Origin: an uncultured Oscillibacter sp. | GTDB lineage: Bacteria; Bacillota; Clostridia; Oscillospirales; Oscillospiraceae | Assembly (NCBI GenBank): GCA_910576865.1 | Contig: CAJTKE010000002.1 | Span: forward strand, 62,001-126,000 | DNA: 64,000 nt | Direction of reading: 5' to 3' | Shown: positions 8,239-16,776 of the stretch, piece by piece | Layout of the letters: every line of letters starts with the position of its first letter | Position numbering within the stretch: position 1 is the first letter of the stretch | Notes under the pieces: generated by a model | What the model was told of the DNA's origin: nothing | Databases searched by the model: none | What the model saw: the letters and a program-made list of their open reading frames with translations, nothing else | Program-made: the position numbers and the translations under genes

Positions 8239-8829
8239 ATGGATCAGATTTCGAAACTCCTGGCAATCACGCTGGGCGCCATCCTGGCGAACAACTTCAT
8301 CTTCTCCCAATTCCTGGGCATCTGCCCCTTCCTGGGCGTGTCCAAGAAGGTGGACACCGCCGTGGGCATGGGCATCGCCGTGACCTTCGTCATGGGTCTG
8401 GCCTCCGCCATCACCTGGGCGGTGAACAACTTCATCCTGGTGCCCCTGGACCTGATGTACATGCAGACGGTGGCCTTCATCCTGGTCATCGCCTCCCTGG
8501 TGCAGTTCATCGAGATGTTCCTCCAGAAGTCCATGCCCTCCCTGTATACGGCTCTGGGCGTGTACCTGCCCCTGATCACCACCAACTGCGCGGTGCTGGG
8601 CGTGGCGCTGCTGAACATCCAGGAGGGCTACAACTTCATCGAGTCCGTGGTCTACGGCATCACCGGCGGCATCGGCTTCCTGGTGGCGATCGTCCTGTTC
8701 GCCAGCATCCGGGAACGTCTGGTCTTCGCCGAGTATCCCAAGAGCTTCGAGGGGTTCCCCATCGCCCTGGTCACCGCGGGCCTCATGGCCCTGGCGTTCA
8801 TGGGCTTCTCCGGCTTGGTAATTTGGTAA
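8239..8829 (+). CDS. rnfA: Rnf complex subunit A (membrane)
   Basis: 196 aa, six helices, homologous to NqrE and inverted-topology partner of RnfE. Conserved cysteines are visible in LGICPFLG and TTNCAVLG, the positions used for the shared intramembrane iron centre. The ATG directly follows the rnfE stop codon, with a GGAGGGC site inside the end of rnfE. Confidence 0.95.
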   Translation: MDQISKLLAITLGAILANNFIFSQFLGICPFLGVSKKVDTAVGMGIAVTFVMGLASAITWAVNNFILVPLDLMYMQTVAFILVIASLVQFIEMFLQKSMPSLYTALGVYLPLITTNCAVLGVALLNIQEGYNFIESVVYGITGGIGFLVAIVLFASIRERLVFAEYPKSFEGFPIALVTAGLMALAFMGFSGLVIW

Positions 8830-8842
8830 GGGGGGCGGCTGA

Positions 8843-9736
8843 GTGATGATGAATGTTGTATTTGCGGTCGCCGTCCTGGGTATCCTGGGCGCGATCTTCG
8901 GTCTGGTCCTGGCCGTGGCCTCCAAGATTTTCGAGGTGAAGAAGGACCCCCGTGAGGAGGCCATCCTGGGCCTGCTTGCCGGCGCCAACTGCGGCGGCTG
9001 CGGCTATCCCGGCTGCGGCGGCTGCGCCGCCGCCATCCTGGCGGGGGACGCCCCCGTCACCGCCTGCGCCCCCGCCGGGGCGGAGAACGCCGCCGCCATC
9101 GCCAAGATCTTAGGGCTGGAAGCTCCCACCGGGGAGCGGCAGGTGGCTTTCGTCCGCTGCACCGGCGGCGTGAACGCGAAAAAGCGCTTTGACTATGTGG
9201 GCGTCAAAGACTGCATCTCCGCCACGAAGGTGGCCGGCGGTCCCCTGGAATGCGCCTTCGGGTGTCTTGGCTTCGGCTCCTGCGTGGCGGCGTGCCAGTT
9301 CGGCGCCATGTCCATCGGCCCCGGCGGCACCGCCGTGGTGGACCCGGACAAGTGTACCGCCTGCATGGCCTGCGCCAGCGCCTGCCCCCGGCACCTGATC
9401 GTGTCCGTCCCCGCCTCCAAGAAGGTCCACGTGGGCTGCGCCAACCAGGACAAGGGCAAGGCGGCCATGAGCGTCTGCTCCTCCTCCTGCATCGGCTGCG
9501 GCCTGTGCCAGAAGGAGTGCAAAAAGGACGCCATCCATGTGGAAAACGGCGTGGCGGTCATCGACTACGAAAAGTGCGTGGGCTGCAAGCTCTGCACCAA
9601 GGTCTGCCCGAGAGACGCCATCCTCCCCGTGGCCACCGCCGAGGAGAAGGAAAAATACAAGGCCATCAAGAAGGCCCAGGCTGAGAAGGCCAAGGCCGCG
9701 GCCGAGGCCAAGGCGGCGGAGACCGCCGGAAAGTAA
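8843..9736 (+). CDS. rnfB: Rnf complex subunit B (ferredoxin-interacting, multi-4Fe-4S)
   Basis: 297 aa. An N-terminal membrane helix is followed by the Fe-S motif CGGCGYPGCGGC, then several 4Fe-4S motifs, including CTACMACASACP, CIGCGLCQKEC and CVGCKLCTKVCP. It accepts electrons from reduced ferredoxin and feeds the Rnf core. The GTG start is followed by two in-frame ATGs, so the exact first residue is uncertain. The C-terminus is an Ala/Lys-rich tail like that of RnfC. A strong terminator follows, so the operon ends here. Confidence 0.96.
   Translation: MMMNVVFAVAVLGILGAIFGLVLAVASKIFEVKKDPREEAILGLLAGANCGGCGYPGCGGCAAAILAGDAPVTACAPAGAENAAAIAKILGLEAPTGERQVAFVRCTGGVNAKKRFDYVGVKDCISATKVAGGPLECAFGCLGFGSCVAACQFGAMSIGPGGTAVVDPDKCTACMACASACPRHLIVSVPASKKVHVGCANQDKGKAAMSVCSSSCIGCGLCQKECKKDAIHVENGVAVIDYEKCVGCKLCTKVCPRDAILPVATAEEKEKYKAIKKAQAEKAKAAAEAKAAETAGK
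9685..9712 (+). repeat. 28-bp direct repeat, copy 2 (rnfB tail)
   Basis: Second copy of the repeat at 5906-5933, encoding the same KAKAAAEAK stretch in the tail of RnfB. Confidence 0.85.
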
Positions 9737-9751
9737 GCCTGAAAAGAGTGG

Positions 9752-9785
9752 AAAGGCCGCCCCGCAGAAATTCGGGGCGGCCTTT
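9752..9785 (+). terminator. rnf operon terminator
   Basis: A 13-bp stem (AAAGGCCGCCCCG / CGGGGCGGCCTTT) with an 8-base loop, ending in TTTTT. Confidence 0.9.
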
Positions 9786-9833
9786 TTGCCTGCCGAGGTT
9801 GGCCTGGGTTTTTATGGAATTTGCCGGATGGCC

Positions 9834-9862
9834 TTGTATTTTGCCGGAAGTTGGTATATGAT
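9834..9862 (+). promoter_or_regulatory. Promoter of the folT-folC transcript
   Basis: -35 TTGTAT, 17-bp spacer, -10 TATGAT, placed about 35 bases before the THF riboswitch. Confidence 0.6.
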
Positions 9863-9896
9863 AGGACACGTCCCCGGCGAGAGCCGGGCAGACAAA

Positions 9897-9998
9897 GGCA
9901 GAGTAGGGACGCGCGTGTAAAAGTGCCGGAGAGACGGGGAGTTGCTTTCCGGACGAAGGGAGTTTTTTCCCGCAGTGCGCGCCCCGCATCCCGCTGCC
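9897..9998 (+). ncRNA. Tetrahydrofolate (THF, folT-type) riboswitch
   Basis: The segment opens with GAGTAG, contains CGCGTGTAAAAGTG, a CGAAGGGAG joint, and closes with GTGCGCGCC and GCATCCCGCT. These are the conserved blocks of the class I THF riboswitch in the expected order. GGCAG at 9897 pairs with CTGCC at 9994-9998 to form the closing helix P1. It lies 60 bases before an ECF-type folate transporter followed by folC, the classical target, which it should repress when reduced folate is plentiful. Confidence 0.85.
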
Positions 9999-10058
9999 GC
10001 ATAAGGGAACGGGCTTCCTCTGTGCGGCGTGCTGCCGCAATTTGGAGGAGGTTTTCTT

Positions 10059-10610
10059 ATGCCCAAAATGAATGTGAAACGGATGTGCCATGCCGCCCTG
10101 CTGGCGGCCATGTACCTGCCCCTGTCGCTCTACGCGGCGGTGCAGGTGGGGAATGTACGGATTTCTTTCGGCTCCCTGCCGGTGGTGATTGCCGCCCTGC
10201 TCTTCGGCCCGGTGGACGCGGTGATCGTGGCCATGGTGGGTGAGTTTTTCAAGCAGATTCTGACCTACGGCGTCACCTACACCACCGTGCTGTATCTCAT
10301 TCCCCCGGCCCTCCGGGGGCTGGTGGTGGGCGTCGGGGCGGCGCTGGTTTTCCGCCGGGGACAGCGGCTGGAGGACCGGCGGGCCCTGTGTTATACCGTC
10401 TGCGTCGCCGCCGCCCTCTGCACCACCGTGGGCAACACCCTGGTGAACTGGCTGGACAGCGTGCTGATGGGCTACTACTTTCCCGGCCTGATCCTGGGTG
10501 ATCTGGTCTGGCGGCTCATCGTGGGCATGATCAACGCCGTGCTCATGGCCTCCCTGGCCATCCCCCTGGTGAAGACCCTGCGGAAGCGGAGCTCCGTCTT
10601 CACCTTGTAA
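10059..10610 (+). CDS. folT: ECF transporter S component, folate-specific
   Basis: 183 aa, six predicted membrane helices, the size of ECF S components. The segment RISFGSLPVVIAALLFGP matches the FolT family (substrate loop after helix 1). It would bind folate and dock onto a shared ECF energising module encoded elsewhere. The ATG has an excellent GGAGGAGG site 7 bases upstream; the longer start is not supported. Location behind a THF riboswitch and 12 bases before folC supports folate as the substrate. Confidence 0.88.
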   Translation: MPKMNVKRMCHAALLAAMYLPLSLYAAVQVGNVRISFGSLPVVIAALLFGPVDAVIVAMVGEFFKQILTYGVTYTTVLYLIPPALRGLVVGVGAALVFRRGQRLEDRRALCYTVCVAAALCTTVGNTLVNWLDSVLMGYYFPGLILGDLVWRLIVGMINAVLMASLAIPLVKTLRKRSSVFTL

Positions 10611-10622
10611 GGGGGGACCGGT

Positions 10623-11894
10623 ATGACGGGAGAAGAGGCCATCGCCTATATCTGGACCCACAACTGGGAGGCCCGGGCCCCGGGCCTGGGCCGTATTCGG
10701 GAGCTGCTCCGCCGCCTGGGGGACCCGCAGAAGGAGCTGAAGTTCATCCACGTGGCCGGCACCAACGGCAAGGGCGGCGTCTGCGCCTGCCTCGCCTCCG
10801 TGCTGGAGGCGGCGGGCTGTCGGGTGGGGCTGAACACCTCCCCCCACCTGGAGCGCTTTTCGGAGCGCGTCCGGGTGAACGGGGAGGAGATTCCTGACGA
10901 GGACCTTGGCGCGGTGATGGACCGTGTCCGCCCCGCCGCCGAGGCCATGCCGGAGCATCCCACGGAGTTTGAACTCATCACCGCCGCCGCCTTTCTGCAC
11001 TTCCTGGAGCGGCGCTGTGACATTGTGATCCTGGAGACCGGCCTGGGCGGGGCCCTGGACGCCTCCAATGTCATCGAGGTTCCGGAGCTGGCGGTGCTCA
11101 CCGCCATGGGTCTGGACCACGCCGCCATCCTGGGCCCCACACTCCGGGATATCGCCGCCGCCAAGGCGGGGATCATCAAGACAGGGGGGACCGTGGTCAG
11201 CCGGGGCGGCTGCTCCGAAGCGGACGAGGTCTTCCGCCGGGTCTGCCGGGAGCGTGGGGCGGCGCTGACGGAACTGGACCTCTCCCGCCTGACGGTTCGG
11301 CGGTTGGACCTGGAGGGAACGGCCTTCGATTTCGACCCCTGGGAGGGGCTGGTCATGCCTCTGACGGGAGAATATCAGGCGGAGAACGCCGCCCTGGCTC
11401 TGACGGCCCTGGAGCTACTGCGGGAGAAGGGCTGGAATATCCCGGAGGAGGCGGTCCGCCGGGGATTGAAAACGGTCCGCTGGCCCGGGCGGTTCGAGGT
11501 TCTGAGCCGGGACCCGGTGTTCCTCCTGGACGGGGCCCACAACGCCCACGGCATGCGGGCGGCAGTGAAAAGCCTGGAGGCCCTTTTTCCCGGGAGACGA
11601 TGGACCTTCCTCCTGGGCATCCTCTCTGACAAGGACGCCGGGGAGATGCTGGACCTGCTGGCCCCCCTGGCGGAGCGGGCGTTCGTCCTCCGGCCGGACA
11701 GCCCCCGGGCCATGGATCCGGCGGCGCTGCGGGCCCTGCTGGCGGAGCGGGGGGTGGAGGCCCGGCCCTGCGCCTCGGTGGAGGAGGGGCTGAGAGCCGC
11801 CCTGGCGGCGGCGGGAAGGGACGGCGCGGTCTGCGCCCTGGGGTCCCTGTACCTCTGCGGAGAGGTTCGGTCCGCTTGGTTTAAAAGACGTTAA
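10623..11894 (+). CDS. folC: Folylpolyglutamate synthase / dihydrofolate synthase
   Basis: 423 aa, normal for FolC. The P-loop GTNGKGG, the substrate loop TSPHLERFSERVRVNG, ETGLGGALDASN, and DGAHNAHG in the C-terminal domain are all present. The enzyme adds glutamates to folates (and in bifunctional forms to dihydropteroate), trapping them in the cell. Being cotranscribed with folT under the THF riboswitch, uptake and retention of folate are controlled together. A GGGGGGACC ribosome site precedes the ATG. Confidence 0.95.
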   Translation: MTGEEAIAYIWTHNWEARAPGLGRIRELLRRLGDPQKELKFIHVAGTNGKGGVCACLASVLEAAGCRVGLNTSPHLERFSERVRVNGEEIPDEDLGAVMDRVRPAAEAMPEHPTEFELITAAAFLHFLERRCDIVILETGLGGALDASNVIEVPELAVLTAMGLDHAAILGPTLRDIAAAKAGIIKTGGTVVSRGGCSEADEVFRRVCRERGAALTELDLSRLTVRRLDLEGTAFDFDPWEGLVMPLTGEYQAENAALALTALELLREKGWNIPEEAVRRGLKTVRWPGRFEVLSRDPVFLLDGAHNAHGMRAAVKSLEALFPGRRWTFLLGILSDKDAGEMLDLLAPLAERAFVLRPDSPRAMDPAALRALLAERGVEARPCASVEEGLRAALAAAGRDGAVCALGSLYLCGEVRSAWFKRR

Positions 11895-11906
11895 ATCGGT
11901 GAAAAC

Positions 11907-11948
11907 TCCGCCCGGCGGCTTGACAAGCCGGGCGGATACCTTTATGAT
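11907..11948 (+). promoter_or_regulatory. Promoter of the methyltransferase gene nested in a folC-end hairpin
   Basis: -35 TTGACA (11920-11925), 17-bp spacer, -10 TATGAT (11943-11948). The -35 lies in the loop region of an inverted repeat (TCCGCCC 11907-11913 / GGGCGGA 11930-11936 plus inner GGCTT/AAGCC). The repeat resembles a terminator stem but has no T-run. Confidence 0.6.
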
Positions 11949-12032
11949 AAGGAAGAATCAACATTTTGTCCCGGCGATGAGAGAGAATCTTCGTCATGAT
12001 GCCGGAAACGTCGGGGGAGGAGGCGGGCCTTT

Positions 12033-12815
12033 ATGGAAGTAATTACCAGCAAGAGCAATTCCCTCTGCGTCCATCTGCGGAAGCTGGCCTCCTCCCGTTC
12101 CTACCGCGAGGAAACGGGAGAATTTTTGTGCGACAGCCCCAAGCTCCTGGAGGAAGCGGAGCAGTGGGCCGCGCCGGTCACGGCGGTGCTGTACACCGAG
12201 GGGGCGTCCCTGCCATGGGATCCGGAGGGGAGGTTCCCCCGGGCGGCAAGGGTCAGCGAGGCGGTCATGCGCTCCGTCAGCCCCATGGAGACCCCTCAGG
12301 GGGTGGTGTTCTCCTGCCGCTCCCCGGACTACGCTCCGCCGGAGCGGCTGGAGCCCGACGCCCAGGGCCGGATGCGCTATCTGGTGCTGGACGGCGTCCA
12401 GGACCCGGGCAACGTGGGCACCATCCTCCGGACGGCGGACGCCTTCGGGGCCACGGTGATCCTGCTCCCCGGCTGCGCGGACCTGAACAACCCCAAGACC
12501 CTCCGGGCCGGTATGGGGGTCCACTTCCGGTCCGTCATCTACCGCTGCGCCCTGGAGGAGCTGACGGCGCGCTTAAAGGAGGCGGACCTGCCCCTCTACG
12601 GCGCGGCCCTGCGGGAGGACACGGCGGACGTGCGGGCGGTGGACCTCCGCCGCTGCGCCATGGCCGTGGGCAGCGAGGGACGGGGCCTCTCGGCGGCGGT
12701 GCTGGAGGCCTGTGACCGGACGGTCCGCATTCCCATGGACAAGACCTGCGAGTCCCTGAACGCCGCCTCGGCGGCGTCGGTGCTGCTGTGGGAGGCGGCC
12801 CGGAGCGAATATTAA
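12033..12815 (+). CDS. SpoU/TrmH-family RNA 2'-O-methyltransferase
   Basis: 260 aa. An N-terminal substrate-binding domain (about 1-100) precedes the SPOUT knot. The three SpoU motifs are clear: LDGVQDPGNVGTILRTA, AVGSEGRGLS and IPMDKTCESLNAASAASVLLWE. Such enzymes methylate ribose 2'-OH in 23S rRNA (RlmB-like) or tRNA using S-adenosylmethionine. The exact target cannot be read from sequence. It has its own promoter. Confidence 0.88.
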   Translation: MEVITSKSNSLCVHLRKLASSRSYREETGEFLCDSPKLLEEAEQWAAPVTAVLYTEGASLPWDPEGRFPRAARVSEAVMRSVSPMETPQGVVFSCRSPDYAPPERLEPDAQGRMRYLVLDGVQDPGNVGTILRTADAFGATVILLPGCADLNNPKTLRAGMGVHFRSVIYRCALEELTARLKEADLPLYGAALREDTADVRAVDLRRCAMAVGSEGRGLSAAVLEACDRTVRIPMDKTCESLNAASAASVLLWEAARSEY

Positions 12816-12826
12816 AAAAATGACGC

Positions 12827-12855
12827 TTGCATTTTGGCTCTATTTAATATAGTAT
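12827..12855 (+). promoter_or_regulatory. dprA promoter
   Basis: -35 TTGCAT, 17-bp spacer, -10 TAGTAT, in an AT-rich gap between two GC-rich genes. Confidence 0.55.
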
Positions 12856-12886
12856 AGAAAACCTTGGAAATAAGGAGGGGCGGGAC

Positions 12887-14077
12887 ATGCTGAAATACTG
12901 GGTTTGGCTGGCGGAGCTGCCAGGCCTGAGGAGTCAGCCCCGGCTGGCCCTGCTGCGGCACTTCGGCTCGCCGGAAAACATCTTCTTCGCCGATCGGGAG
13001 GAGCTGCTCCTGGCGGAGGACGTGCCCCCGGCTCAGGCGGAGCTGGCGCTGAACCGTGATCTCTCCGCCGCCGACCGCATCCTGGCGGACTGCCAGCGGT
13101 TGGGCCAGCGGATCCTGACCCTCCAGGACGCGGAGTATCCCCAGCGCCTGCGGAACATCTTCGACCCGCCCCTGGTGCTGTATGTCAGGGGTCGGATGCC
13201 CGCCATTGACGAGGAGGCGGCCATTGCCGTGGTGGGCACCCGGAAGTGCACGCCCTACGGCGTCGCCAGCGCGGAGCGGCTGAGCCAGGAGCTGGCGGCC
13301 TCCGGCGCGGTGGTGGTGACGGGCCTTGCCCGTGGCGTGGATACCGCCGCGGCCCGGGGAGCGCTCCGGGCGGGCGGAACCGTCGTGGGCGTGACGGGCG
13401 GCGGTCTGGACGTCGTCTATCCCCCGGAGAACGGGGACCTGTACGACGACGTGGCCTCCGCCGGGGTCCTGCTTTCCGAGTACCCGCCGGGTTCTCCGCC
13501 GGACAAGACCCACTTCCCCGTCCGGAACCGGATCATGTCCGGCCTCAGCGTGGCGGCTTTGATCGTGGAGGCCCCGGAGCGCAGCGGCGCGCTGATCACC
13601 GCCCGGCTGGCCCTGGACCAGGGGCGGGACGTGTACGCCGTTCCCGGGCCCATCAGCGCCCCGGTCAGTGTGGGCTGCAACCGGCTCATCCGGGACGGCG
13701 CGGGGCTGGCGGCGGAGGGCTGGGACATCCTGCGGGACTTCCAGGAGCGTTTCCCCGGCAAGCTGCGCCCCGCCGGGGACCTTCCGGCCTGGACGCCCCT
13801 GCCCACCCGGCGGCGGGCGGAGCCCCAGAGGGGCCCGGAGCCCGTTCCGGAGCCGGAGAAGCCGGCGCTGAGGACCGTGGACCGGTCGGGCCTGACGGAT
13901 GACCAGATCGCCCTTCTGCGGGCCCTGGAGCCGGAGGAGCCCATCCAGGTGGACGATCTGATTCAGGCCACCGGCATCCCCGCGAGGCGGGTCTCGTCGG
14001 CTCTGACCATGCTGGAGATCGACGGCTGCGTGCAGCAGCACAGCGGCAAGCGGTACACCAGGACCGTGGAGCTGTAA
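12887..14077 (+). CDS. dprA: DNA-processing protein DprA (Smf)
   Basis: 396 aa. A SAM-like N-terminal domain is followed by the Rossmann-type DprA core with GTRKCTPYG, GLARGVDTAAARGAL and FPVRNRIMSGLS, and a C-terminal winged helix (about 325-396). DprA loads RecA onto incoming single-stranded DNA during transformation. dprA beside topA is the usual Firmicutes arrangement. An AGGAGGGG site precedes the ATG. Confidence 0.95.
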   Translation: MLKYWVWLAELPGLRSQPRLALLRHFGSPENIFFADREELLLAEDVPPAQAELALNRDLSAADRILADCQRLGQRILTLQDAEYPQRLRNIFDPPLVLYVRGRMPAIDEEAAIAVVGTRKCTPYGVASAERLSQELAASGAVVVTGLARGVDTAAARGALRAGGTVVGVTGGGLDVVYPPENGDLYDDVASAGVLLSEYPPGSPPDKTHFPVRNRIMSGLSVAALIVEAPERSGALITARLALDQGRDVYAVPGPISAPVSVGCNRLIRDGAGLAAEGWDILRDFQERFPGKLRPAGDLPAWTPLPTRRRAEPQRGPEPVPEPEKPALRTVDRSGLTDDQIALLRALEPEEPIQVDDLIQATGIPARRVSSALTMLEIDGCVQQHSGKRYTRTVEL

Positions 14078-14128
14078 CGCGAATCCTATTTCCTCTCCCG
14101 CGGGGTGCGGGAAACAACGGAGGTAACT

Positions 14129-16459
14129 ATGTCAAAGCAGTATCTGGTCATCGTGGAATCCCCGGCGAAGGCCAAGACCATCGGAAAGTATCTGGGGAAG
14201 GAGTACACCGTCAAGGCCTGCATGGGCCACCTGCGGGACCTGCCCAAGAGCAAGCTGGGCGTGGACCCGGAGCAGGATTTCGAGCCGGTCTATCAGCCCA
14301 TCAAGGGCAAGGAAGATATCATCAAGGACCTGAAAAAATCCGCCAAGGCGGCGGACACCGTCTTTCTCGCAACCGACCCGGACCGGGAGGGGGAGGCCAT
14401 CTCCTGGCATTTGAAGCACCTTCTGGACCTGCCGGACGAGAAGACGAAGCGGGTCACCTTCAACGAGATCACCCGGAAGGTGGTCCAGGAGAGCATCCAG
14501 GCCCCCCGGGCCATCGACCAGAATCTGGTGGACGCCCAGCAGGCCCGGCGCATCCTGGACCGGCTGGTGGGCTATGAGCTGAGCCCCCTGCTGTGGAAGA
14601 AGGTCCGCCGGGGCCTCTCCGCCGGGCGGGTCCAGTCCGTGGCCACCCGGATGGTGGACGACCGGGAGCGGGAGATCGAGGACTTCCGGCCCGAGGAGTA
14701 CTGGACCCTGGACGTGAATCTCCTGGGCGGCCACAAGCCCTTTTCCGCCCGCTACCACGGGAAGAACGGCAAGAAGGCGGAGCTGAAAAGCCAGGCCGAG
14801 GTGGACGCCGTGGTCCGGGAGACGGAGAACGCCGCTTTCTCGGTGAAGAGCGTGAAGCGCACCGACAAGCAGCGCAGCCCCTCGCCTCCCTTCACCACCT
14901 CCACCATGCAGCAGGAGGCCTCCCGGAAGCTGAGCATGACCCCCCGGCGGACCATGGCCATCGCCCAGCAGCTCTACGAGGGCGTGGACGTGGCCGGGGA
15001 GGGGGCCGTGGGCCTCATCACCTATATGCGTACCGACTCTCTGCGCCTCAGCGAGGAGGCCCTGGCGGAGGCCAGGGACTTCATCCTGGGCCGCTACGGG
15101 GACGCCTACGCCAAGACAAACCGCTACAAGGCCAAGGCGGGCGCCCAGGACGCCCACGAGGCCATCCGCCCCAGCAACGTCCGCTGGACCCCGGAGGACC
15201 TGAAGGCGGACCTGACGGGGGAGCAGTACCGGCTCTACAAGCTCATCTGGAGCCGCTATGTGGCCTGCCAGATGTCCAACGCCGTGTACGACAGCGTGGC
15301 CGTGGAGATCGAGGCCGGGGGCCACGACTTCCGGGCCAGCTCCTCCAGCCTGAAATTCTCCGGCTACACCGCCGTGTACGAGGAGGGCCGGGACGAGGAG
15401 AAGGAGGAGAAGGACTCCCCCCTCCCCGAACTCCGGGAGGGGGACACCCTGGCTTTGCAGGGCTTCGCCCCCAGTCAGCACTTCACCCAGCCCCCCGCCC
15501 GGTACACCGACGCCTCCCTCATCCGGGCCATGGAGGAGCAGGGCATCGGCCGGCCCTCCACTTACGCCCCCACCGTGTCCACCATCCTGGACCGGGCCTA
15601 CGTGGAAAAGGAGGGCAAGTATCTGAAGATCACCAACCTGGGCCGGGTGGTGACGGAGCTGATGAAGGACAAATTCACCGACATCGCCGATTTGAAATTC
15701 ACCGCCCACATGGAGGAGAAACTGGACTCCGTGGAGGGGGGAGCCATCCCCTGGAAGGGGGTCCTGCGGGACTTCTACGGGGACTTCGACAAGAACCTCA
15801 AGCAGGCGGAGCAGGACCTGGAGGGCGTGCGCATCAAGGTGCCCGACGAGGTGTCCACGGAGGTCTGCCCGGAGTGCGGGCGGAATCTGGTGGTGAAGAT
15901 GGGCCGGTTCGGCCGCTTCCTGGCCTGCCCGGGCTTCCCGGAGTGCAGCTTCACCATGCCCCTGGTGGTGGAGATGCCGGGCCGCTGCCCCAAGTGCGGC
16001 GGGCGGCTGATGAAGCGCACGGGGAAGAGCAAGAAAACCGGAAAGCAGTACACCTATTACTGCTGTGAGCACCTGACCAGCAAGGTGGAGGCGGACAAGT
16101 GCGATTTCATGACCTGGGACGTGCCGGTGAAGGACGACTGCCCGGTGTGCGGACAGACCATGTTCAAAAAGGCGGGCCGGGGGGCCAAGAAGCCCTTCTG
16201 CATCAACCCGGCGTGCGGCAACTTCCTGCCGGAGGACAAACGGGGCTATCCCCGCTACGCCGCCAAGAAGGAGGGGGACACGGAGCCCCCCGAGGCGGAG
16301 GAGAAGCCCGTGAAGACGGCGGAGAAAACCGCGAAAGCCGCCTCCGCCAAAAAGACGACGGCGAAGACCACCAAGGCGGCCTCTGCGAAAAAGACCACGG
16401 CCAAGAAATCCCCCGCGAAAAAGCCCGCCGCCAGGAAGGCGGAAGCGCCGGAGGGCTAA
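14129..16459 (+). CDS. topA: DNA topoisomerase I (type IA)
   Basis: 776 aa. The TOPRIM domain begins VIVESPAKAKTIGKYLG and has the acidic DPDREGEA motif; the catalytic tyrosine is Tyr299 in ITYMRTDS. Three C-terminal zinc-ribbon units are visible (CPECG...CPGFPEC, CPKCG...CC, CPVCG...CINPAC). The last 50 residues are an Ala/Lys/Thr-rich basic tail, likely DNA-binding. The ATG at 14129 follows GGAGGTAACT; the earlier in-frame GTG has no ribosome site. It relaxes negative supercoils. Confidence 0.97.
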   Translation: MSKQYLVIVESPAKAKTIGKYLGKEYTVKACMGHLRDLPKSKLGVDPEQDFEPVYQPIKGKEDIIKDLKKSAKAADTVFLATDPDREGEAISWHLKHLLDLPDEKTKRVTFNEITRKVVQESIQAPRAIDQNLVDAQQARRILDRLVGYELSPLLWKKVRRGLSAGRVQSVATRMVDDREREIEDFRPEEYWTLDVNLLGGHKPFSARYHGKNGKKAELKSQAEVDAVVRETENAAFSVKSVKRTDKQRSPSPPFTTSTMQQEASRKLSMTPRRTMAIAQQLYEGVDVAGEGAVGLITYMRTDSLRLSEEALAEARDFILGRYGDAYAKTNRYKAKAGAQDAHEAIRPSNVRWTPEDLKADLTGEQYRLYKLIWSRYVACQMSNAVYDSVAVEIEAGGHDFRASSSSLKFSGYTAVYEEGRDEEKEEKDSPLPELREGDTLALQGFAPSQHFTQPPARYTDASLIRAMEEQGIGRPSTYAPTVSTILDRAYVEKEGKYLKITNLGRVVTELMKDKFTDIADLKFTAHMEEKLDSVEGGAIPWKGVLRDFYGDFDKNLKQAEQDLEGVRIKVPDEVSTEVCPECGRNLVVKMGRFGRFLACPGFPECSFTMPLVVEMPGRCPKCGGRLMKRTGKSKKTGKQYTYYCCEHLTSKVEADKCDFMTWDVPVKDDCPVCGQTMFKKAGRGAKKPFCINPACGNFLPEDKRGYPRYAAKKEGDTEPPEAEEKPVKTAEKTAKAASAKKTTAKTTKAASAKKTTAKKSPAKKPAARKAEAPEG

Positions 16460-16704
16460 GAGAGCTCCCTGGCGGCGTCAAAGGCGGCCTGAAACATGGC
16501 CTCGGTCTCCATGCGGGCCCGGGCGTTCAAGGTGAGGATATACTGCCGGAGGAGCTCCTGGCAGCACTCCGGCAGGGCGGCGGAAAGCGCGCCGTAGAGC
16601 CGGGCCAGCTCCACGGCATAGGTGTCCCGCTCAAAGCCGTCCATGTAGCGGTCCAGGGCGCACGCCTGGAGTTCATCGCAGATGGTCTGCATCAAGGGTG
16701 ACAT
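16456..16704 (-). CDS. Small helical protein of unknown function, divergent from an XRE regulator
   Basis: 82 aa, predicted mostly alpha-helical and rich in Ala, Leu and acidic residues (MSPLMQTICDELQACALDRY). No family was recognised. Its stop overlaps the topA stop convergently by 4 bases. The start follows a GGAGGC site and lies 15 bases from an operator shared with the divergent XRE gene. This suggests co-regulation, possibly as a two-gene module. Confidence 0.6.
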   Translation of the reverse strand: MSPLMQTICDELQACALDRYMDGFERDTYAVELARLYGALSAALPECCQELLRQYILTLNARARMETEAMFQAAFDAARELS

Positions 16705-16719
16705 GGGGTTGCCTCCTGT

Positions 16720-16759
16720 AATTGAATTTATAATTCAATTATAGTGAATTTGAAATTCA
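16720..16759. promoter_or_regulatory. Tandem operator palindromes between divergent genes
   Basis: AATTGAATT-TAT-AATTCAATT (16720-16740, 9-bp arms) and TGAATTT-G-AAATTCA (16745-16759, 7-bp arms) share the GAATT/AATTC core. Their centres are 22 bp apart, about two helical turns, as for two dimers of a Cro/CI-type repressor on one face of DNA. Confidence 0.7.
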
Positions 16760-16776
16760 AAGTCAAGGGGGGTATT

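Noticed and set aside
14132..16072. Minus-strand 646-codon frame opposite topA
   Set aside because: Antisense shadow of a full-length topoisomerase; composition is Gly/Leu/Val-rich filler.
16744..16776. Upstream GTG start for the XRE regulator
   Set aside because: The codon lies inside the operator palindrome and has no ribosome site; the ATG at 16777 follows AAGGGGGG.
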